Below are positions 1-11,783 of a DNA stretch of 64,000 nucleotides, piece by piece (within the stretch, counting starts at the first letter, position 1; every line of letters begins with the position of its first letter). Where the stretch lies: NCBI RefSeq assembly GCF_000003815.2, contig NC_049987.1:1537299-1601298 (forward strand). The letters run 5' to 3'. The position numbers were made by a program, and so were the translations under genes. This DNA is from Branchiostoma floridae (taxonomy: Eukaryota > Chordata > Leptocardii > Amphioxiformes > Branchiostomatidae). The notes below the pieces were generated by a model. It had not been told where the DNA came from. It searched no databases and worked only from the letters and a program-made list of their open reading frames with translations.

Positions 1-2400
1 CCCGTAAAAATTTGAAATTTCCCAAAGTTTTTTGGCGGGTTCAAAGTAAAAACTATTTGCCCGTGTAGAAAGTAAAGCAGTTATCGCGGATCTTAAAATA
101 CCCCTTATCTGAGTAGGGTTAATTTCCGTCGGATCCCAACAATACAAAACTGTCTCTATAATTTCTGCTAGGCATATTTCAAAACACGCAACAAGCAGGG
201 GACAGTGGTGTCGTCTTGAATCTCAGCGTCCGGGGGAAAGCGGTGCCATCCAGCCAGTGGCCTAGCCAGGGAAGAATGCGAGACCGGATGGCGCTGTAGG
301 AACTTTACGGGCACTCGTACATCGTTGAACGTTTTGTCCAGGATGCTGTTGATGCAAATGAGAAGCTCTTTGGCCAACTTATCTCACATTTTTCCTTTCT
401 TCAAACCAGACAAGCTTGGTTATCATAGTCTAAGACGTGCGTTCTCTCCAATCTAAACTGGACCAAAGCAGTGAACTCTCTGGAATTTGAATGTTTACAA
501 ATTTTTAAGGTAACTAAAGGCTATCTATCATTACCTGTGTTAGAAGTTTTTCAGTTTCATTTGGCTTTTTATTGTTTTCGTACTGTATGTTGTAGACAAA
601 ATCTGACTTCCATAGTATGCTACCAGCTGCATCTATTTATGTTGTGCAGTAACTTTCTCCTTATTAGGCAATTTCTTTATTAGTCAACTGAGAATTTGAT
701 GATATTGATAATATTTTACATCAGATTATGATAGTTTTGCAATTCGTTAGTCTTGTAGGTTTCAATTAAACATTCCTTCCATCGATAGCGCATTGTAAGC
801 ATAAGACTATGTCGCTTCGAAAGAACGAACTACTACCTTAACGTTTTGTTGTCATCATTGGTACCCGTGTCCTCCAAATCACACGAAGCTAAAATTTCCA
901 CTGCAGTGTCACTCTTTATCACATCCTGCTAAATTGTGTATATTTCCCTACATCTTTCCATATATGATAATGGTACTTTTTTCTTATCCTGGGTGTCATG
1001 AGCATTACCAAGTTGAACCTTTTAGGTGGGTGGAGCTGAACGTCCTCGGCTAAGGGATATTGCGAAGGCAAGCTGGCATTCCGAATGGAAGACTTTTATA
1101 TGGTTGCACAATGTGTGAAATAGTATAGCAATTGAATTCCTGGACCATTTTGCTGGGGAATGAATGTAGTGGTATTGTCAGGACCCTCAATGTTACGGAC
1201 TATGATGTTTGGTTTGATCTTCCCTGTGAAAGTGTCTGTGAAGTTCTACATGAGGGACTGGTTACCATTACCTACTGACACGGCGTTGGCAAATTGAGTT
1301 TTTATTTTATTTTTGGCTTTCCAAATCATAGATTCTGAAGTGGTCTGGCACCTTAGTGACCGATGGACTTTGCGTCTTGCTGATCCCGATCGACGACCCG
1401 TCAAACACTTGTCTGTTTCAATTGTCAGACTGCAAAATGGAAGATGAGTAAAAAAAAAAACAAGCTGCCAAATTTTAAAGTAGACAAAGTAAATAAACGT
1501 TATATGAAGAGTTGAAGTGACAAAATATGGCAGCATTGATAACGAGTCCATTATTCTTGTATTGAAGAAGTATACTTGTGTAGTCAAATACGTTTGGTAT
1601 ACTGGCATCTCTTATCAATTTGGCAACATCACTCTTGACTTCCATATTGGTGCAACTCTTACAGCTATCCGCCAAGTTTCACTTCAACTACAGTCACTAT
1701 CCTGTCACTTCTACATACAATTATTAGCTTACAACACAACCTATTAACCCATGTAGGTCTGACCATCTATGAACAAGAAAAAAATTCTTGTTCTCTTCCC
1801 CAAGAAGAGTACGTTTGACATTAACATGAAGAAAACAGCAACAGTATTTGTTATTAATGCAGAGTAAATGATTGGTGGACCTCTTAAACATGAATCAATT
1901 TGCCAGAAAAGACTTACTGTTCTGATGTAGATTCTACTCATTTGTCGCTTTCTTTAGTTCTTTTTGTAGCTGCTTCTTTTGTACATCTAGTCGAATATAT
2001 TTTTAAAACAACCCTTTCACTTTTCGTTTCCCAAGGAGTCCATAATACGTCTACAATCGGCCGATACCGGACAACACTCTATAATAAATCTGGTGACTAA
2101 GTTTGTTGGTGCCGATCCAACGACCCTATCCCTTCACATATGCAGACACCACCGTAACCGACTGTCTACAAAGACTCACCGTGTTAGCATCACGAGCTAA
2201 TTCGTGGTGCTTATATCAGTCGTCCCATCACACTGTAGTCCGAAGTAGATACACTCAACATAGCCTGGTGTCCATTCAGGATTTGTCCAGCATCCACCTG
2301 TTAGGTTTGAGATAAAGACATGTCCCAGTCTCTGAATTATACAATATATATTTTTAAAACATATGGAGGTTGCTTACTTCGGGCAGTCCGTCGGTACCGA
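1..2400. other. No recognised gene
   Basis: I see only AT-rich sequence. The short open frames on both strands have low-complexity hydrophobic translations and no splice-site pairing or family motif. No repeat with a clear boundary was seen. Confidence 0.5.
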
Positions 2401-2586
2401 CGATGTCCTCACTGCAAGCTTTTCGCATGATCGATATCTGCTGTGACTGATCGGACCAAATCTTGTTTTGCATGTCTGTCCGCACACGCCACATCCTCTA
2501 TAGTATAACAAAAAGAAAAGCAAAACATCAGCAAGATGAGTACGTGACCTTTACTCTCTTCTTTCTCCTGCTGGGTTGTCTGGAGC

Positions 2587-3030
2587 TCACTGGTGGTGGG
2601 AGTCTGCGGGGTCGGAGTGGGGACCGGACTGGTGATAGTGATGCTTCGGAGTCGGGTGAAGAGGCAACCGGCGAAGAAGCATATCATAGGCACGGTCGGG
2701 GTTCGATGTGAATAGTGGCGGTAGGTGTTCCAAGCTTGAAGGACCGACCTGCCAGGAGGGAGAAGTCAGAGCCGCTATCGTGTCGGAAAGGAAGTTTGAG
2801 ATGAACGGTCGTGGCGTGCTCGCTGCACGGGTGGGATGTTGATGTTCCTTGGGGCCGGCAATGGCTCTCGCGATGCCCGGACGATTGGTTGAAATCGATG
2901 CGTACTGGACTATATCGGGATCCTTCCCAACATGATACAAAGCAGGATGCTTCTCAGTACCCTCCTCATTGCCAAAGTCCAGTCTGTACGAAAGGGAATG
3001 CATACGTATCATTCGACTGTACCATTTCAC
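2587..3030 (-). other. Exon-like open frame, unidentified
   Basis: A minus-strand frame is open for about 147 codons. It is rich in Pro, Ser and His and ends in a His-rich tail with stretches such as PLHPTPKHHYHQ. No domain or catalytic motif is recognisable. It is the first of several exon-like segments on the same strand between here and 6.6 kb, so it could belong to one gene, but I could not establish splice phase. A chance open frame in locally GC-richer DNA is the alternative. Confidence 0.2.
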
Positions 3031-3254
3031 TTGTCATAATGTATCGTCACTTTGTCTTTTGATCTTGTTTGATATTGCTACATAACTTAATCCTGCTAAT
3101 AAAGTAATGAGATAAATATTCATATCATAGGAAGGTTGCCTAACGTTAATTTTCTTTGTAGTATTAGAAAGATACATTTCCCTTATCCGTTTAATCAGAC
3201 TAAGATAATATAAATGTATGTCATATAAAATACATAAACATAGACGTAATGTGC

Positions 3255-3445
3255 CTTCTGAGTATCCTTCCTGTGCCATGGAAGGAGAAGCCCAGTCGAT
3301 GTCGTCGGGCCAGTAGTCCGGCTTTGCTGCAGGGTTGCTGTACGATGACATGGAGTTACCGGGATTAAGAACTCTGATCCATGCCGACACAGTTGACCCC
3401 ACACCGTCGTACTTGATCTTGGGCGATGGGCACTGATGGCGTGCA
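3255..3445 (-). other. Exon-like open frame, unidentified
   Basis: The minus strand reads about 60 residues of ordinary, non-repetitive composition, including VSAWIRVLNPGNSM and KPDYWPDDIDWASPSM. The amino-acid mix looks coding, with tryptophan, aspartate and proline well distributed. No known domain is recognised. It lies on the same strand as the other exon-like pieces at 4.6-6.5 kb. Whether these form one transcript cannot be decided from sequence alone. Confidence 0.3.
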
Positions 3446-4039
3446 CAGCACCGTGTTCTTCACGACAAGGTGCACGTTCCGATCGGACCCTTTTGGTGCT
3501 CCTCGTGTCACGTTTCACCTCCATATCACAAAAACAAATAATTATCTCTAGCCTCTGTATCCACCAGATTGGCCACCACACAAGCCAGGTATCGTGGCCT
3601 CCCTGGGTCTCCTCATCGGACATCAGCTTCGATGCGCGCCCTCCAGGAACTGCTGGTCCTGCTCACTGAGCACCATTTTCCCACCTGCCCTCGAAAGGCT
3701 GGAATCAACAAATTAATTAGGTTGTTAGATAAACACATGTAGGGATGACCGAAGGACATTAGCTTGCTCATTGGTTTATCATGAAGGTTATTTCCCAAGT
3801 CTGGAAACTGTTTCTTTTTCCGTACAAAACCTTATTTAATTTGCACTTAACTTTGGCTATATGTGCATTTTACTCAGCTTTGAGAAATCTTACATCAGTC
3901 TTACATGTTAGGGAGGAGTTCTTTAACCTCGTTGACGGTGTTAGCGTCTTGTGTTAATGCTTTTGTTGGTAGCTCCAATAAAATATTTTTGGTGTGATTT
4001 TACAAGTTATGCATGGGTTCACATGCAGTTTCATCAGGA

Positions 4040-4410
4040 TGCTTCAAGTTGAGTTCCTCTAGACCTTCTGTTACAGTTCTGCGCACAGCACAGATACACC
4101 TTTTTTTATGTATTTGCATAAGGACATCGGCAAACAGTATGAAATGAAGTGTTGAGGTAGTTTTAGCTAGATCATTGACGTAAATCAAGAATAAGAGAGG
4201 ACCTAAAATATATCCCTGCGGTACTCCAAATTAAATTTCCTTGTATGTAGATTTAATTACATATAGAGTTGTGTATTGTTTCCTGTTATTCAGATAATTT
4301 TAGAACCAGTTCAATGTAGTATCTGTAACATCGTATGTATTTAATTTCCGGAGGAGTATGGTATGATTTACAGTATAAAAGGCTTTGGATAGATCTAAGA
4401 ATATTCCGGT
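4040..4410 (-). pseudogene. LINE reverse-transcriptase fragment
   Basis: Reading the minus strand gives successive reverse-transcriptase motifs of a non-LTR retrotransposon: FLDLSKAF (motif A region), then GVPQGYILGPLLFLIY and YVNDL, then LHFILFAD where the catalytic FADD would follow. Here the sequence reads FADV, so the second catalytic aspartate is lost. There is also an in-frame stop just before GVPQG. The piece is internal, without endonuclease or 3' end, so it is a dead scrap. The clade is probably jockey/Rex/L2-like, by motif appearance only. Confidence 0.75.
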
Positions 4411-4596
4411 TCAGGATCCTCCATCATGGCAGCAAAGCGGTTCTCTGCTAGCCTTCTGTGATGACTTAGAAAATAGTCAATATTATACAAAGTTAAGGTT
4501 TGTGGCAAATCTAGTTTCCATCAACAATATCAGGATTACATCGTCTTTACTTTATGCCGATTTATATTTAAAAAAAAAACCTATGACCTACCGTGT

Positions 4597-4715
4597 AAGC
4601 AGTACCAAGTCCTTCTTCGTCTGTTACCTCGTCTACTTGGATCCCGAAGTTGATGAAGGTGGTTGCTCCAATGGGCATTGGCCTTACGGCCAAATTGCAA
4701 ACAAAGTAAAGCAGT
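4597..4715 (-). other. Exon-like segment, unidentified
   Basis: The minus strand reads RPMPIGATTFINFGIQVDEV and continues TDEEGLGTAYT to a plausible donor (ACG|GTAGGT). The alternating hydrophobic pattern followed by acidic residues vaguely recalls the first strands of the extracellular domain of Cys-loop ligand-gated channels, but the match is too weak to assign. The acceptor is uncertain. Confidence 0.3.
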
Positions 4716-4898
4716 GGTATACATGACTTAACAAAGAAGAAAAATAGCATTGTCTACAATACAAGCAAACTTATATTCGATACAAGCATGAGCGAAGGTT
4801 TGGTTGTGCAGGCGCAGTATTTCTTCTTGTGTTCTTTCCGCAGGCAATCCATTGTATCTCAAGGAGAGAAGTGAGTAGTTAATTGACAGGTGACTCAC

Positions 4899-4964
4899 TA
4901 ACGAGATCAGTGCCATGCTGTAGTCAAATCCTCCGTTGATGTCGTCGCCTCCCAAAGTAGCATT
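4899..4964 (-). other. Small exon-like segment with consensus splice sites
   Basis: A 66-nt stretch (22 codons, phase 0 on both sides) lies between an acceptor-like TCTAG and a perfect donor TTA|GTGAGT. It reads LGGDDINGGFDYSMALISL at its 3' part. The composition and consensus donor support a real exon. The product is not recognised. It is upstream, in transcription direction, of the segment at 4597-4715, although the phases of the two were not shown to match. Confidence 0.35.
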
Positions 4965-5313
4965 CTAGACCTCTTTGATTTGTTGTCGAATGGCACCACG
5001 GTGACGGCACATGGGTTGGAAGCTAATCAACAAGTTTTGGATGTGATGAGAGACGTCGTATAGAGGCTTACATCATACCTGTCTAGAAGCAAACTTTATA
5101 ATGAGGTTTCTGGGCAACCGAACAACAATAATGGAAGTCTTTTTAATGCTACGCAGTTATTGTTACAAAAGCCATTGCAAGTCCTTAGCCGGCATCGCTC
5201 TTGCCTCATGTACATCTAGTACACCACGCGAGGACAGATCCTTTACCAGCTCATTTTTGGATAGCTGATCCAATGCTGACATGCTATTCACGCCCCTTGG
5301 CCGGGGGATGTGT

Positions 5314-5471
5314 TCAGTTGGCCGGCGGCGCTGACGGTGAGGCTGACGGTGGGACTGTTGGTAGTTCCGTGGAACGTCTCCGGTCCTCGCCGACGTTTGC
5401 CAACATGGCCACCATCACGTTCTTCAAGACGCCTGTATTGAGGCTGTTCACCTTCATGACCCGGACCACAT
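5314..5471 (-). other. Exon-like segment, possible 3' terminal exon
   Basis: The minus strand reads VVRVMKVNSLNTGVLKNVMV and continues AMLANVGEDRRRSTELP into a Pro/Ser tail ending at a TGA at 5314-5316. If spliced from the segment at 5513-5617 using AG at 5472-5473, the codon phase matches (1 nt plus 2 nt). The implied intron is only 41 nt, however, which is unusually short. The first half looks like an amphipathic helix. The family is unknown. Confidence 0.35.
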
Positions 5472-5512
5472 CTGCTGGCTAGAATAACAGGGCGATTTTA
5501 CGTTTCACATAC

Positions 5513-5617
5513 GTTCAAATTCTGTCTGTACAGTGTCAATGCATTGAGCCACACGGTGGACGATTTTCCTTGCTTCCTCGTTTGCTACTGGAGCAAGGGG
5601 GAAGACCGTAACGTCCT
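5513..5617 (-). other. Exon-like segment, unidentified
   Basis: This 105-nt stretch is bounded by AG at 5618-5619 and a GTATGT donor at 5507-5512. It reads VFPLAPVANEEARKIVHRVA and continues QCIDTVQTEFE, a strongly helical, coding-like composition. It pairs in phase with the segment at 5314-5471. No family is recognised. Confidence 0.35.
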
Positions 5618-5945
5618 CTATTGGATGCCAATACACAAGAAAAATTACCAAATACATCAGCCATAGCCAGAAAGACAATAATATTATAATTCTGCCACCC
5701 TTACACCCACCGCCAAGTTTTCTACGAGCCGTCTCGGCGATTAATGATATAAAGTTACATTTTTATACCATGTTACACCATAAAACATCTATAAAACAAC
5801 ACAAAACACACGATAATAAAACAAATTACATATTGGTGGAATTGATTAACTAGATACAGTTCAGTACAACAGAGCAGGTCAGTCCAAGGACATTCAACTG
5901 TCTATTCTGTGCCCGCAACTCTCTGCTGCTCTTTCAGCACCCCAC

Positions 5946-6077
5946 TCAGCTCACAACCCTGAACCGTTCGGGTGCCGTCTTCAGCTGCCCACGGCCTGCT
6001 ACCCTCGAGTACCGCTCGTGTTGTCGTCCCTTTGTTGCACGGCCACAGACGTCATCTCCACAGTAGGTCTTCAGGTC
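5946..6077 (-). other. Possible terminal exon, unidentified
   Basis: After a good acceptor (TTGTTGTCAG) the minus strand is open for 43 codons to a TGA at 5946-5948. It begins DLKTYCGDDVCGRATKGRQH and ends in a basic tail ERFRVVS. It contains CGDDVC but no identifiable fold. Confidence 0.25.
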
Positions 6078-6290
6078 CTGACAACAAAAATCAAACGAAA
6101 TATTCTTGTACAGAAATTTTCATCTTGTACAAAAATTATCATATCTACGTTACATCACAATTTCTTCATGTCACTATAGTTTTAGTTCAATCAACAGGCT
6201 GTCTTCAAATGTATCTTTAAAACTATCACGTTGAACTGCGTGAGCATCATTGACCCCCTACATTGATCTACTGCTCTGGAAGGACAAGCT

Positions 6291-6543
6291 TCACATGATT
6301 GATGCTGAGTTGTGTGGTGCGCGCGTGGCCTTAAGGTCATTTTTGGCGTGCTGGTACGGCGCTGGGAAGAACAGGTGTCGGCTGGACTTTTTAGGGTCGC
6401 AATTGGGCGGAGGAGATCTCATGCTGACGACTCCTTTCTTCTTGGGATGTGCGAGACCCTTTAATTGCGGGTCTTCCTCCAGTATGGCCTGCAGGGTGTT
6501 GCATAAGTCCGTAAAGCGGGGGCCCGGAATGACGGTGGTTTTA
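6291..6543 (-). other. Exon-like open frame, unidentified
   Basis: After a possible acceptor (GCGGCTAG) the minus strand is open for about 83 codons to a TGA. It includes VIPGPRFTDLCNTLQAILEE, then DPQLKGLAHPKKKGVVSM and CDPKKSSRHLFFPAPY. Composition is clearly coding-like: one amphipathic helix followed by basic, proline-rich sequence. No domain is recognised. It could be the last exon of a minus-strand gene, with 5946-6077 belonging to another transcript. Confidence 0.35.
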
Positions 6544-6599
6544 CTAGCCGCACCACGATGTCACCGACCTAGGCGTTCCCCTCTTCTGACATAAATCAA

Positions 6600-7830
6600 C
6601 AGCCACCCCAATGCATAACGCCTTCTCTGTCCTGATGACACCTGCTATTGTGGCCAGAAACCAGGGAGACGAACAAACTGAATAGTTTTATTTTTTATTT
6701 TTTTATTCATACTTTGTGATCATTAATAACGTTAATCAGTGGTATTTTAAGATACATGTAATTCATCCAAACGCAAAATGTAGAAATGATTGTTGTAACA
6801 CAACCGACGTCAAAGAAAATGGGTTTCAAGAAGGTAGTATTCAAAGAAGTTGAACAAAGCACCAATAGTCTTATAAAACACATTTCATATGAATCTATTT
6901 TACAGTTAACATCATTAGGGTCCAAAAGGGTAAACTATTAACCTAATTTCAAAAGTACTTTTAAATAGCTTAGAGTTGTAAAGTGTCTCCTATCAGTGTG
7001 GAATATGGCTACTCACATATCAAAGGGTTTGCCGTTATCAAGGCTTGTTCATGTATGTAGATATTAACACATCTGTATAGACTCACAGTTCCTCTTCGCG
7101 AACGCTGACGTTTATCATTATTCCGTCATCATCAACTTTAATTCCTTGGAAAAGGATGAGGCAATATCAATATACATCATGCTTCCCCTTAAAAATAACT
7201 CATTAAGAAATACGAAGTAATACGGTCTTGAGTATCAGTACAGTTTCTCATGAGCCATCTCCTTCTACCCGGGGATTCTTCTGTTTCTCATTGCCACCCA
7301 GGCTGACACTGCCCTGTCAAAGTTAGACTGTATACCTAAATGTTGCCCTCATTAATAGATGCCATTTTATTGTCTTATACCACCGTTAACTAAGTCACAA
7401 GATCTAAGGGAAATAAGTTGTGGGACTAGAACTTGGCTCTCCTTGGACCCTAAACCGGGCACGCTCGATACCTTCCGTCCCCCTGGAGTCTGTGGTGGTA
7501 ACGCCTCCACATACACAGCGCTCAACCGCTGCAGACAGTAGAGCTCCTAGCGACCTATCCTACAAGATTCTTAAAACATTCAAATCTTGAGAATAGAGAT
7601 TCTTATTCAGTTGGTCGGAAACTATTTTCAAACAGACGGACAACTTGCTAATTAAACCACATGAATATTGATTTCTTATACCTTTGAATATATCCTATCT
7701 GCCAAAGACGGCCAAATTACCTCCATAGCAGACAAACGCTACAACTTAATCAGCAGGAAACAATACAAGCTAAAGAAACCTACAAAAACAGGATAATACT
7801 AAAGAACAATGTATGAAAAGGAATTCACCT
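6600..7830. other. No recognised gene
   Basis: AT-rich sequence without a supported exon, RNA gene or bounded repeat. A short open stretch around 7380-7540 on the plus strand has no supporting splice sites. Confidence 0.45.
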
Positions 7831-7845
7831 GACTAGTCTCTTCCC

Positions 7846-8583
7846 TCATGGCTGACACCCGTACCAGCTGTGTAGCTGACAGATACCACCTCGTAATCGC
7901 AGTCGGATCGCTGTTTCTTTTCCTGTCGTCCGTCGCAGTCCTTACCATCTCCATACCCAGATTTCATCAGACGCCTTTTCTTTAATGAATGAAGACCTTT
8001 ATTGTACAATTTTGCCCAACCGGGCAGTCGGCTTTCGCCATCGTCGACCTCGTAGCTGCAGCCTCTATCTGCACTCAGAGCAGCTGCCACCTGACTTGGC
8101 AGTCCTTGGTCTGTATCAGCGTTCTTATTGTTGTCACGGATGTCTTCAACTCCCTCTTCAGTTCCCACATCTTCTAGATTGTTCTGCAGATAGTCATTTA
8201 TTGCCAAGGCAAACTCCTCATTATCCTTTTCATCAGAAAACATCGGTTCTTCATACAGTCGCTGTAAAACATCGTCCACTTGAGCCATCAGCTGGGATGC
8301 GGTCCAGATACACAACGTTCTCTTTGTGTCGAGCCTCCGTGGGCACCACCGACTCGCCTGGCCTTTCTACTTGCCTGGCCTGGGAACTGTTGAAAGTTTT
8401 TCTTAAAGGTTCAATGAACCTCCAAAACGTGCCTCTGTCCAGATCCGGCTTAGCCTGTCCTTCTGCACGCCTAGCTGCTTCCTCATACAGTTGATCATGT
8501 GTATATGGGCCCTGTCCGTTAGAGTCCCGCTCCGCGTCGTTCAGATGTTGTGCGGTCACGATGACAGTTGAATTGCGGGCCAT
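7846..8583 (-). pseudogene. Unidentified gene, copy 1 (AQHLNDAERD family)
   Basis: The minus strand opens with an ATG at 8581-8583 and reads TAQHLNDAERDSNGQGPYTH, then GTFWRFIEPLRKTFNSSQAR and QVERPGESVVPT. Near 8260-8310 the homologous reading moves to another frame. That frame continues with an acidic stretch (EEPMFSDEKDNEEFALAIND) and ends in a Lys/Arg-rich part, SLKKRRLMKSGYG. The second copy at 14.7-15.5 kb matches in the same order, so this was a real protein. Copy 1 appears to carry a frameshift. The family is not recognised. An acidic precursor with basic cleavage sites is one guess. The minisatellite lies just upstream in transcription direction. Confidence 0.55.
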
Positions 8584-8680
8584 AAGCGATGGTTAAGTAC
8601 ATTACAAATAGGATCATATACATTAACGTTAACGCTATGTTCTGTAACATCAATGTGTCGTAGTTGCATTGATTCCTCAA

Positions 8681-9641
8681 GTTGCTACTACTGGTGCTGG
8701 CAGTATCAAAGTTGGTACTATTGGTGCTGGCAGTAACAAAGTTGGTACTACTGGTGCTGGCAGTAACAAAGCTGGTACTACTGGTGCTGGCAGTAACAAA
8801 GTTGGTACTACTGGTGCTGGCAGTAACAAAGTTGGTACTACTGGTGCTGGCAGTAACAAAGTTGGTACTACTGGTGCTGGCAGTAGCAAAGTTGGTACTA
8901 CTGGTGCTGGCAGTAGCAAAGTTGGTACTACTGGTGCTGGCAGTAGCAAAGTTGGTACTACTGGTGCTGGCAGTAGCAAAGTTGGTACTACTGGTGCTGG
9001 CAGTAGCAAAGTTGGTACTACTGGTGCTGGCAGTAGCAAAGTTGGTACTACTGGTGCTGGCAGTAGCAAAGTTGGTACTACTGGTGCTGGCAGTAGCAAA
9101 GTTGGTACTACTGGTGCTGGCAGTAGCAAAGTTGGTACTACTGGTGCTGGCAGTAGCAAAGTTGGTACTACTGGTGCTGGCAGTAGCAAAGTTGGTACTA
9201 CTGGTGCTGGCAGTAGCAAAGTTGGTACTACTGGTGCTGGCAGTAGCAAAGTTGGTACTACTGGTGCTGGCAGTAGCAAAGTTGGTACTACTGGTGCTGG
9301 CAGTAGCAAAGTTGGTACTACTGGTGCTGGCAGTAGCAAAGTTGGTACTACTGGTGCTGGCAGTAGCAAAGTTGGTACTACTGGTGCTGGCAGTAGCAAA
9401 GTTGGTACTACTGGTGCTGGCAGTAGCAAAGTTGGTACTACTGGTGCTGGCAGTAGCAAAGTTGGTACTACTGGTGCTGGCAGTAGCAAAGTTGGTACTA
9501 CTGGTGCTGGCAGTAGCAAAGTTGGTACTACTGGTGCTGGCAGTAGCAAAGTTGGTACTACTGGTGCTGGCAGTAGCAAAGTTGGTACTACTGGTGCTGG
9601 CAGTAGCAAAGTTGGTACTACTGGTGCTGGCAGTAACAAGA
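8681..9641. repeat. 30-bp minisatellite, about 32 units
   Basis: A tandem array of a 30-bp unit that begins GTTGGTACTACTGG and ends GGCAGTAGCAAA. From about 8880 to 9610 the units are identical. The first seven carry variants (AGTAAC, AGTATC, ATTGG, GCTGG) and the last has AGTAAC. Because 30 is divisible by 3 and the unit has no stop in several frames, long open frames run through it on both strands: GTTGAGSSKV and VLLVLAVAKL forward, TNFATASTSS and LLLPAPVVPT reverse. The reverse Thr/Ser frame continues into a hydrophobic stretch ending near 8590 and would be mucin-like if expressed, but nothing else supports coding. Identical central units imply recent expansion or homogenisation. Confidence 0.97.
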
Positions 9642-9879
9642 TCCTGCCCCAGCTTTGAGAGCTTCCTACCAGCCCGGTACATCCTGCAAGCCGAGTTGTC
9701 GTAGAACTTGAACAGCTATCCAATGTTTGCCTTGAATTTGCGACGGAAGAAGGGTCGGCTTTTCCGGACTTGCCGGCAGCTAGTGCTAACCTATGCGCAA
9801 TACAATGGATGACAAGTAGCAGCTTATTGCGGGCCTTCAGAAGATTTTGTCTGCTTGGTGTGATCGGTCAATGATTTTA

Positions 9880-10210
9880 AAATCTAATAAATGTGTCTAC
9901 CGTGTCACGGACATACTTTACGGATGCAGATGTCGCAGAAAGAATGCTACACATATGTTGTATAGCAAACGACATTCACTACAATGCATGACAAAATACG
10001 GAGTAAATTTTGTGTTTAAAAGTGCACTAGTATTGAAGTCAAATTTCACAATTAAAACGCTAGCCCATTCGTCAAAGTGGGGATGGAAATTGTTCTTCTA
10101 CCTATCTTCATGAACTCACATAGCTCTGCTATTAGGTTAGACTCAATGTTACGACCTTGGTCCGCATGGATCTGCTGGAAAAGACACAAAGCCACCCTTA
10201 ATTATTCTGG
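9880..10210 (+). repeat. Dispersed repeat, copy 1
   Basis: Several blocks match the segment at 28190-28600 in the same order and orientation: TCACGGACATACTTTACGGA against TCACGGACATGTACGTTTCG, then CAAAATACGGAGTAA, then ATTGAAGTCAAAT, then AATGTTACGACCTTGG. Both copies are degenerate. No terminal repeats or open frame common to both was seen, so it may be an old segmental duplication or an unknown interspersed repeat. Confidence 0.6.
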
Positions 10211-11780
10211 GGCACAGTCGGTGCAGTTTCATTAGGCATGGGGGGAAGAATTTGCCCCATTTATCAAAATAATGAGAGAACTAAAATACATACTTGTTAC
10301 CCAACAAAGTTTAAGGGTGAGACCGACTTCGTTGATAGCTATCCGTTTGTTAGGATGGCCTACCGACCTTGGTTGTAATAGCGCCCAACGTTTTCACCTC
10401 CCCGCCTAAGGTTCGACATACGTGTCGCAACAATTGACGGGAACAACGTTGTCCTTGGTCATCCCTGGCTTATCATGAACTTAAAGTAAGGTGGTTTAAT
10501 GGCATTCACGTTATTAGATAACGATGGTGTAAAGACAACCCTCATCCAGCATAGAGTTTCTGGAAGTTCAGTGCAGCTTTTTCTTCAGTCATCTCTTGCC
10601 ATTTCTTTTTCTTTATTTTGGTCTTCTCCCCCTGTGTCCATTTTCAGGTGTCTGCTGGTGATATTAGCTTTGAATGCAGTAGGCATTCCAGGTTAAGGTA
10701 TCTATGTTCTTGCTTGGACAAAGACCGGAAGTGGTGTCAAGCAGGATGACAGGGTGGATCTTCTGATGGCGAATTATTAAAAAACAGCATCGTATCCCTC
10801 TGACAATGGATCTCATGTCCTCGTCGAAGGTAGTCACGCATTGTCTCTCTCTCTCTCTGTCTGTACGTCTCTTTGGCACTTCGTCGTCAAGGCAAAAGGA
10901 AATCTGGTTCTCTTGTGTTGGAAGAGCTAGGCTGCCAGTGATAGTTTATGTTGGTGTGACTGTCAATTACTCTGCCATTACTCTGCCTAATAAATGCAAC
11001 ACTGTATGTTATAGACGTGTCGTCTCTTCTAGAGTTGATGAATTGGCCCAGAACCTTAACTCAGTCATAGTTTGGGGGATCAAGGGAAAGCATCCCTCAA
11101 CATCATAAGATGCACCATTGATATATGATGTAGCTAATAAACGCTTGTATATATTGCAGGATCTGCTGCAACATAGCACAGTCTTAGTATTTCTGCTAGA
11201 CTGTGTAGTAGCTGCTGTTTGCTTTTTCCTGACGCTCCAAATCAATGTGGCAAGAAGTGTGTATATTATGTCCACAGCTCTTGTTCTTCTGTACTGCTAG
11301 AGCCCCTCGAACGTCTTAGTAATTTTCCATCCAAAAGTCAAAGCATGAAAGTCCTAGACCCCCCAAAAACTGAAACAACCTGACGTCCTTTTCATTTTGT
11401 CTCAGATGTTAATTTGATTTCTGGCACTCATGGGCTATTGCAATGTACACAGACATTTATTTGTACGTCACAATAAAATTATAAGTGATTACGCACAAAT
11501 TACAAATAAAATCAATAAACCAAAAGCAACGAATAAAATATAACTTAAATTACAATTGATATAAGTGCAGAACCAAAGTCGTAGTAATGCACAACTTCAA
11601 ACTCTAATACTGCACAGTCCCTATCCAAAAGCTGCGTCTATATCGGCTTCTCTAATTAGATGGATATTATTTTCTTTAAACTTGTCATTGCCGTATGTTT
11701 CTAGCGTTACCATCTTTCTTTGGGCTACTTCTGTGATTACATGATAAAGTCCTCCGGGACCTTGTGATTTTGCAAAGCAC
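10211..11780. other. No recognised gene
   Basis: AT-rich sequence with a short CT-rich microsatellite near 10845-10870. Nothing else could be supported. Confidence 0.45.
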
Positions 11781-11783
11781 TCT

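Noticed and set aside
4597-4715. Cys-loop ligand-gated channel exon
   Set aside because: Only a short, loose resemblance. No Cys-loop, membrane segment or phase-matched neighbour was found.
5472-5512. Confirmed 41-nt intron
   Set aside because: The splice phase fits, but the length is below what animal spliceosomes normally use, so I leave the two segments as separate candidates.
8681-9641. CRISPR array
   Set aside because: The repeats are contiguous with no unique spacers and the genome is eukaryotic.
8669-9723. Four long open frames across the minisatellite as protein genes
   Set aside because: They follow automatically from a 30-bp stop-free unit. Only the minus-strand Thr/Ser frame is worth testing, and no start, splice or homology supports it.
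10845-10870. CT microsatellite as a notable repeat
   Set aside because: Only about ten dinucleotides and interrupted, which is ordinary for such DNA.
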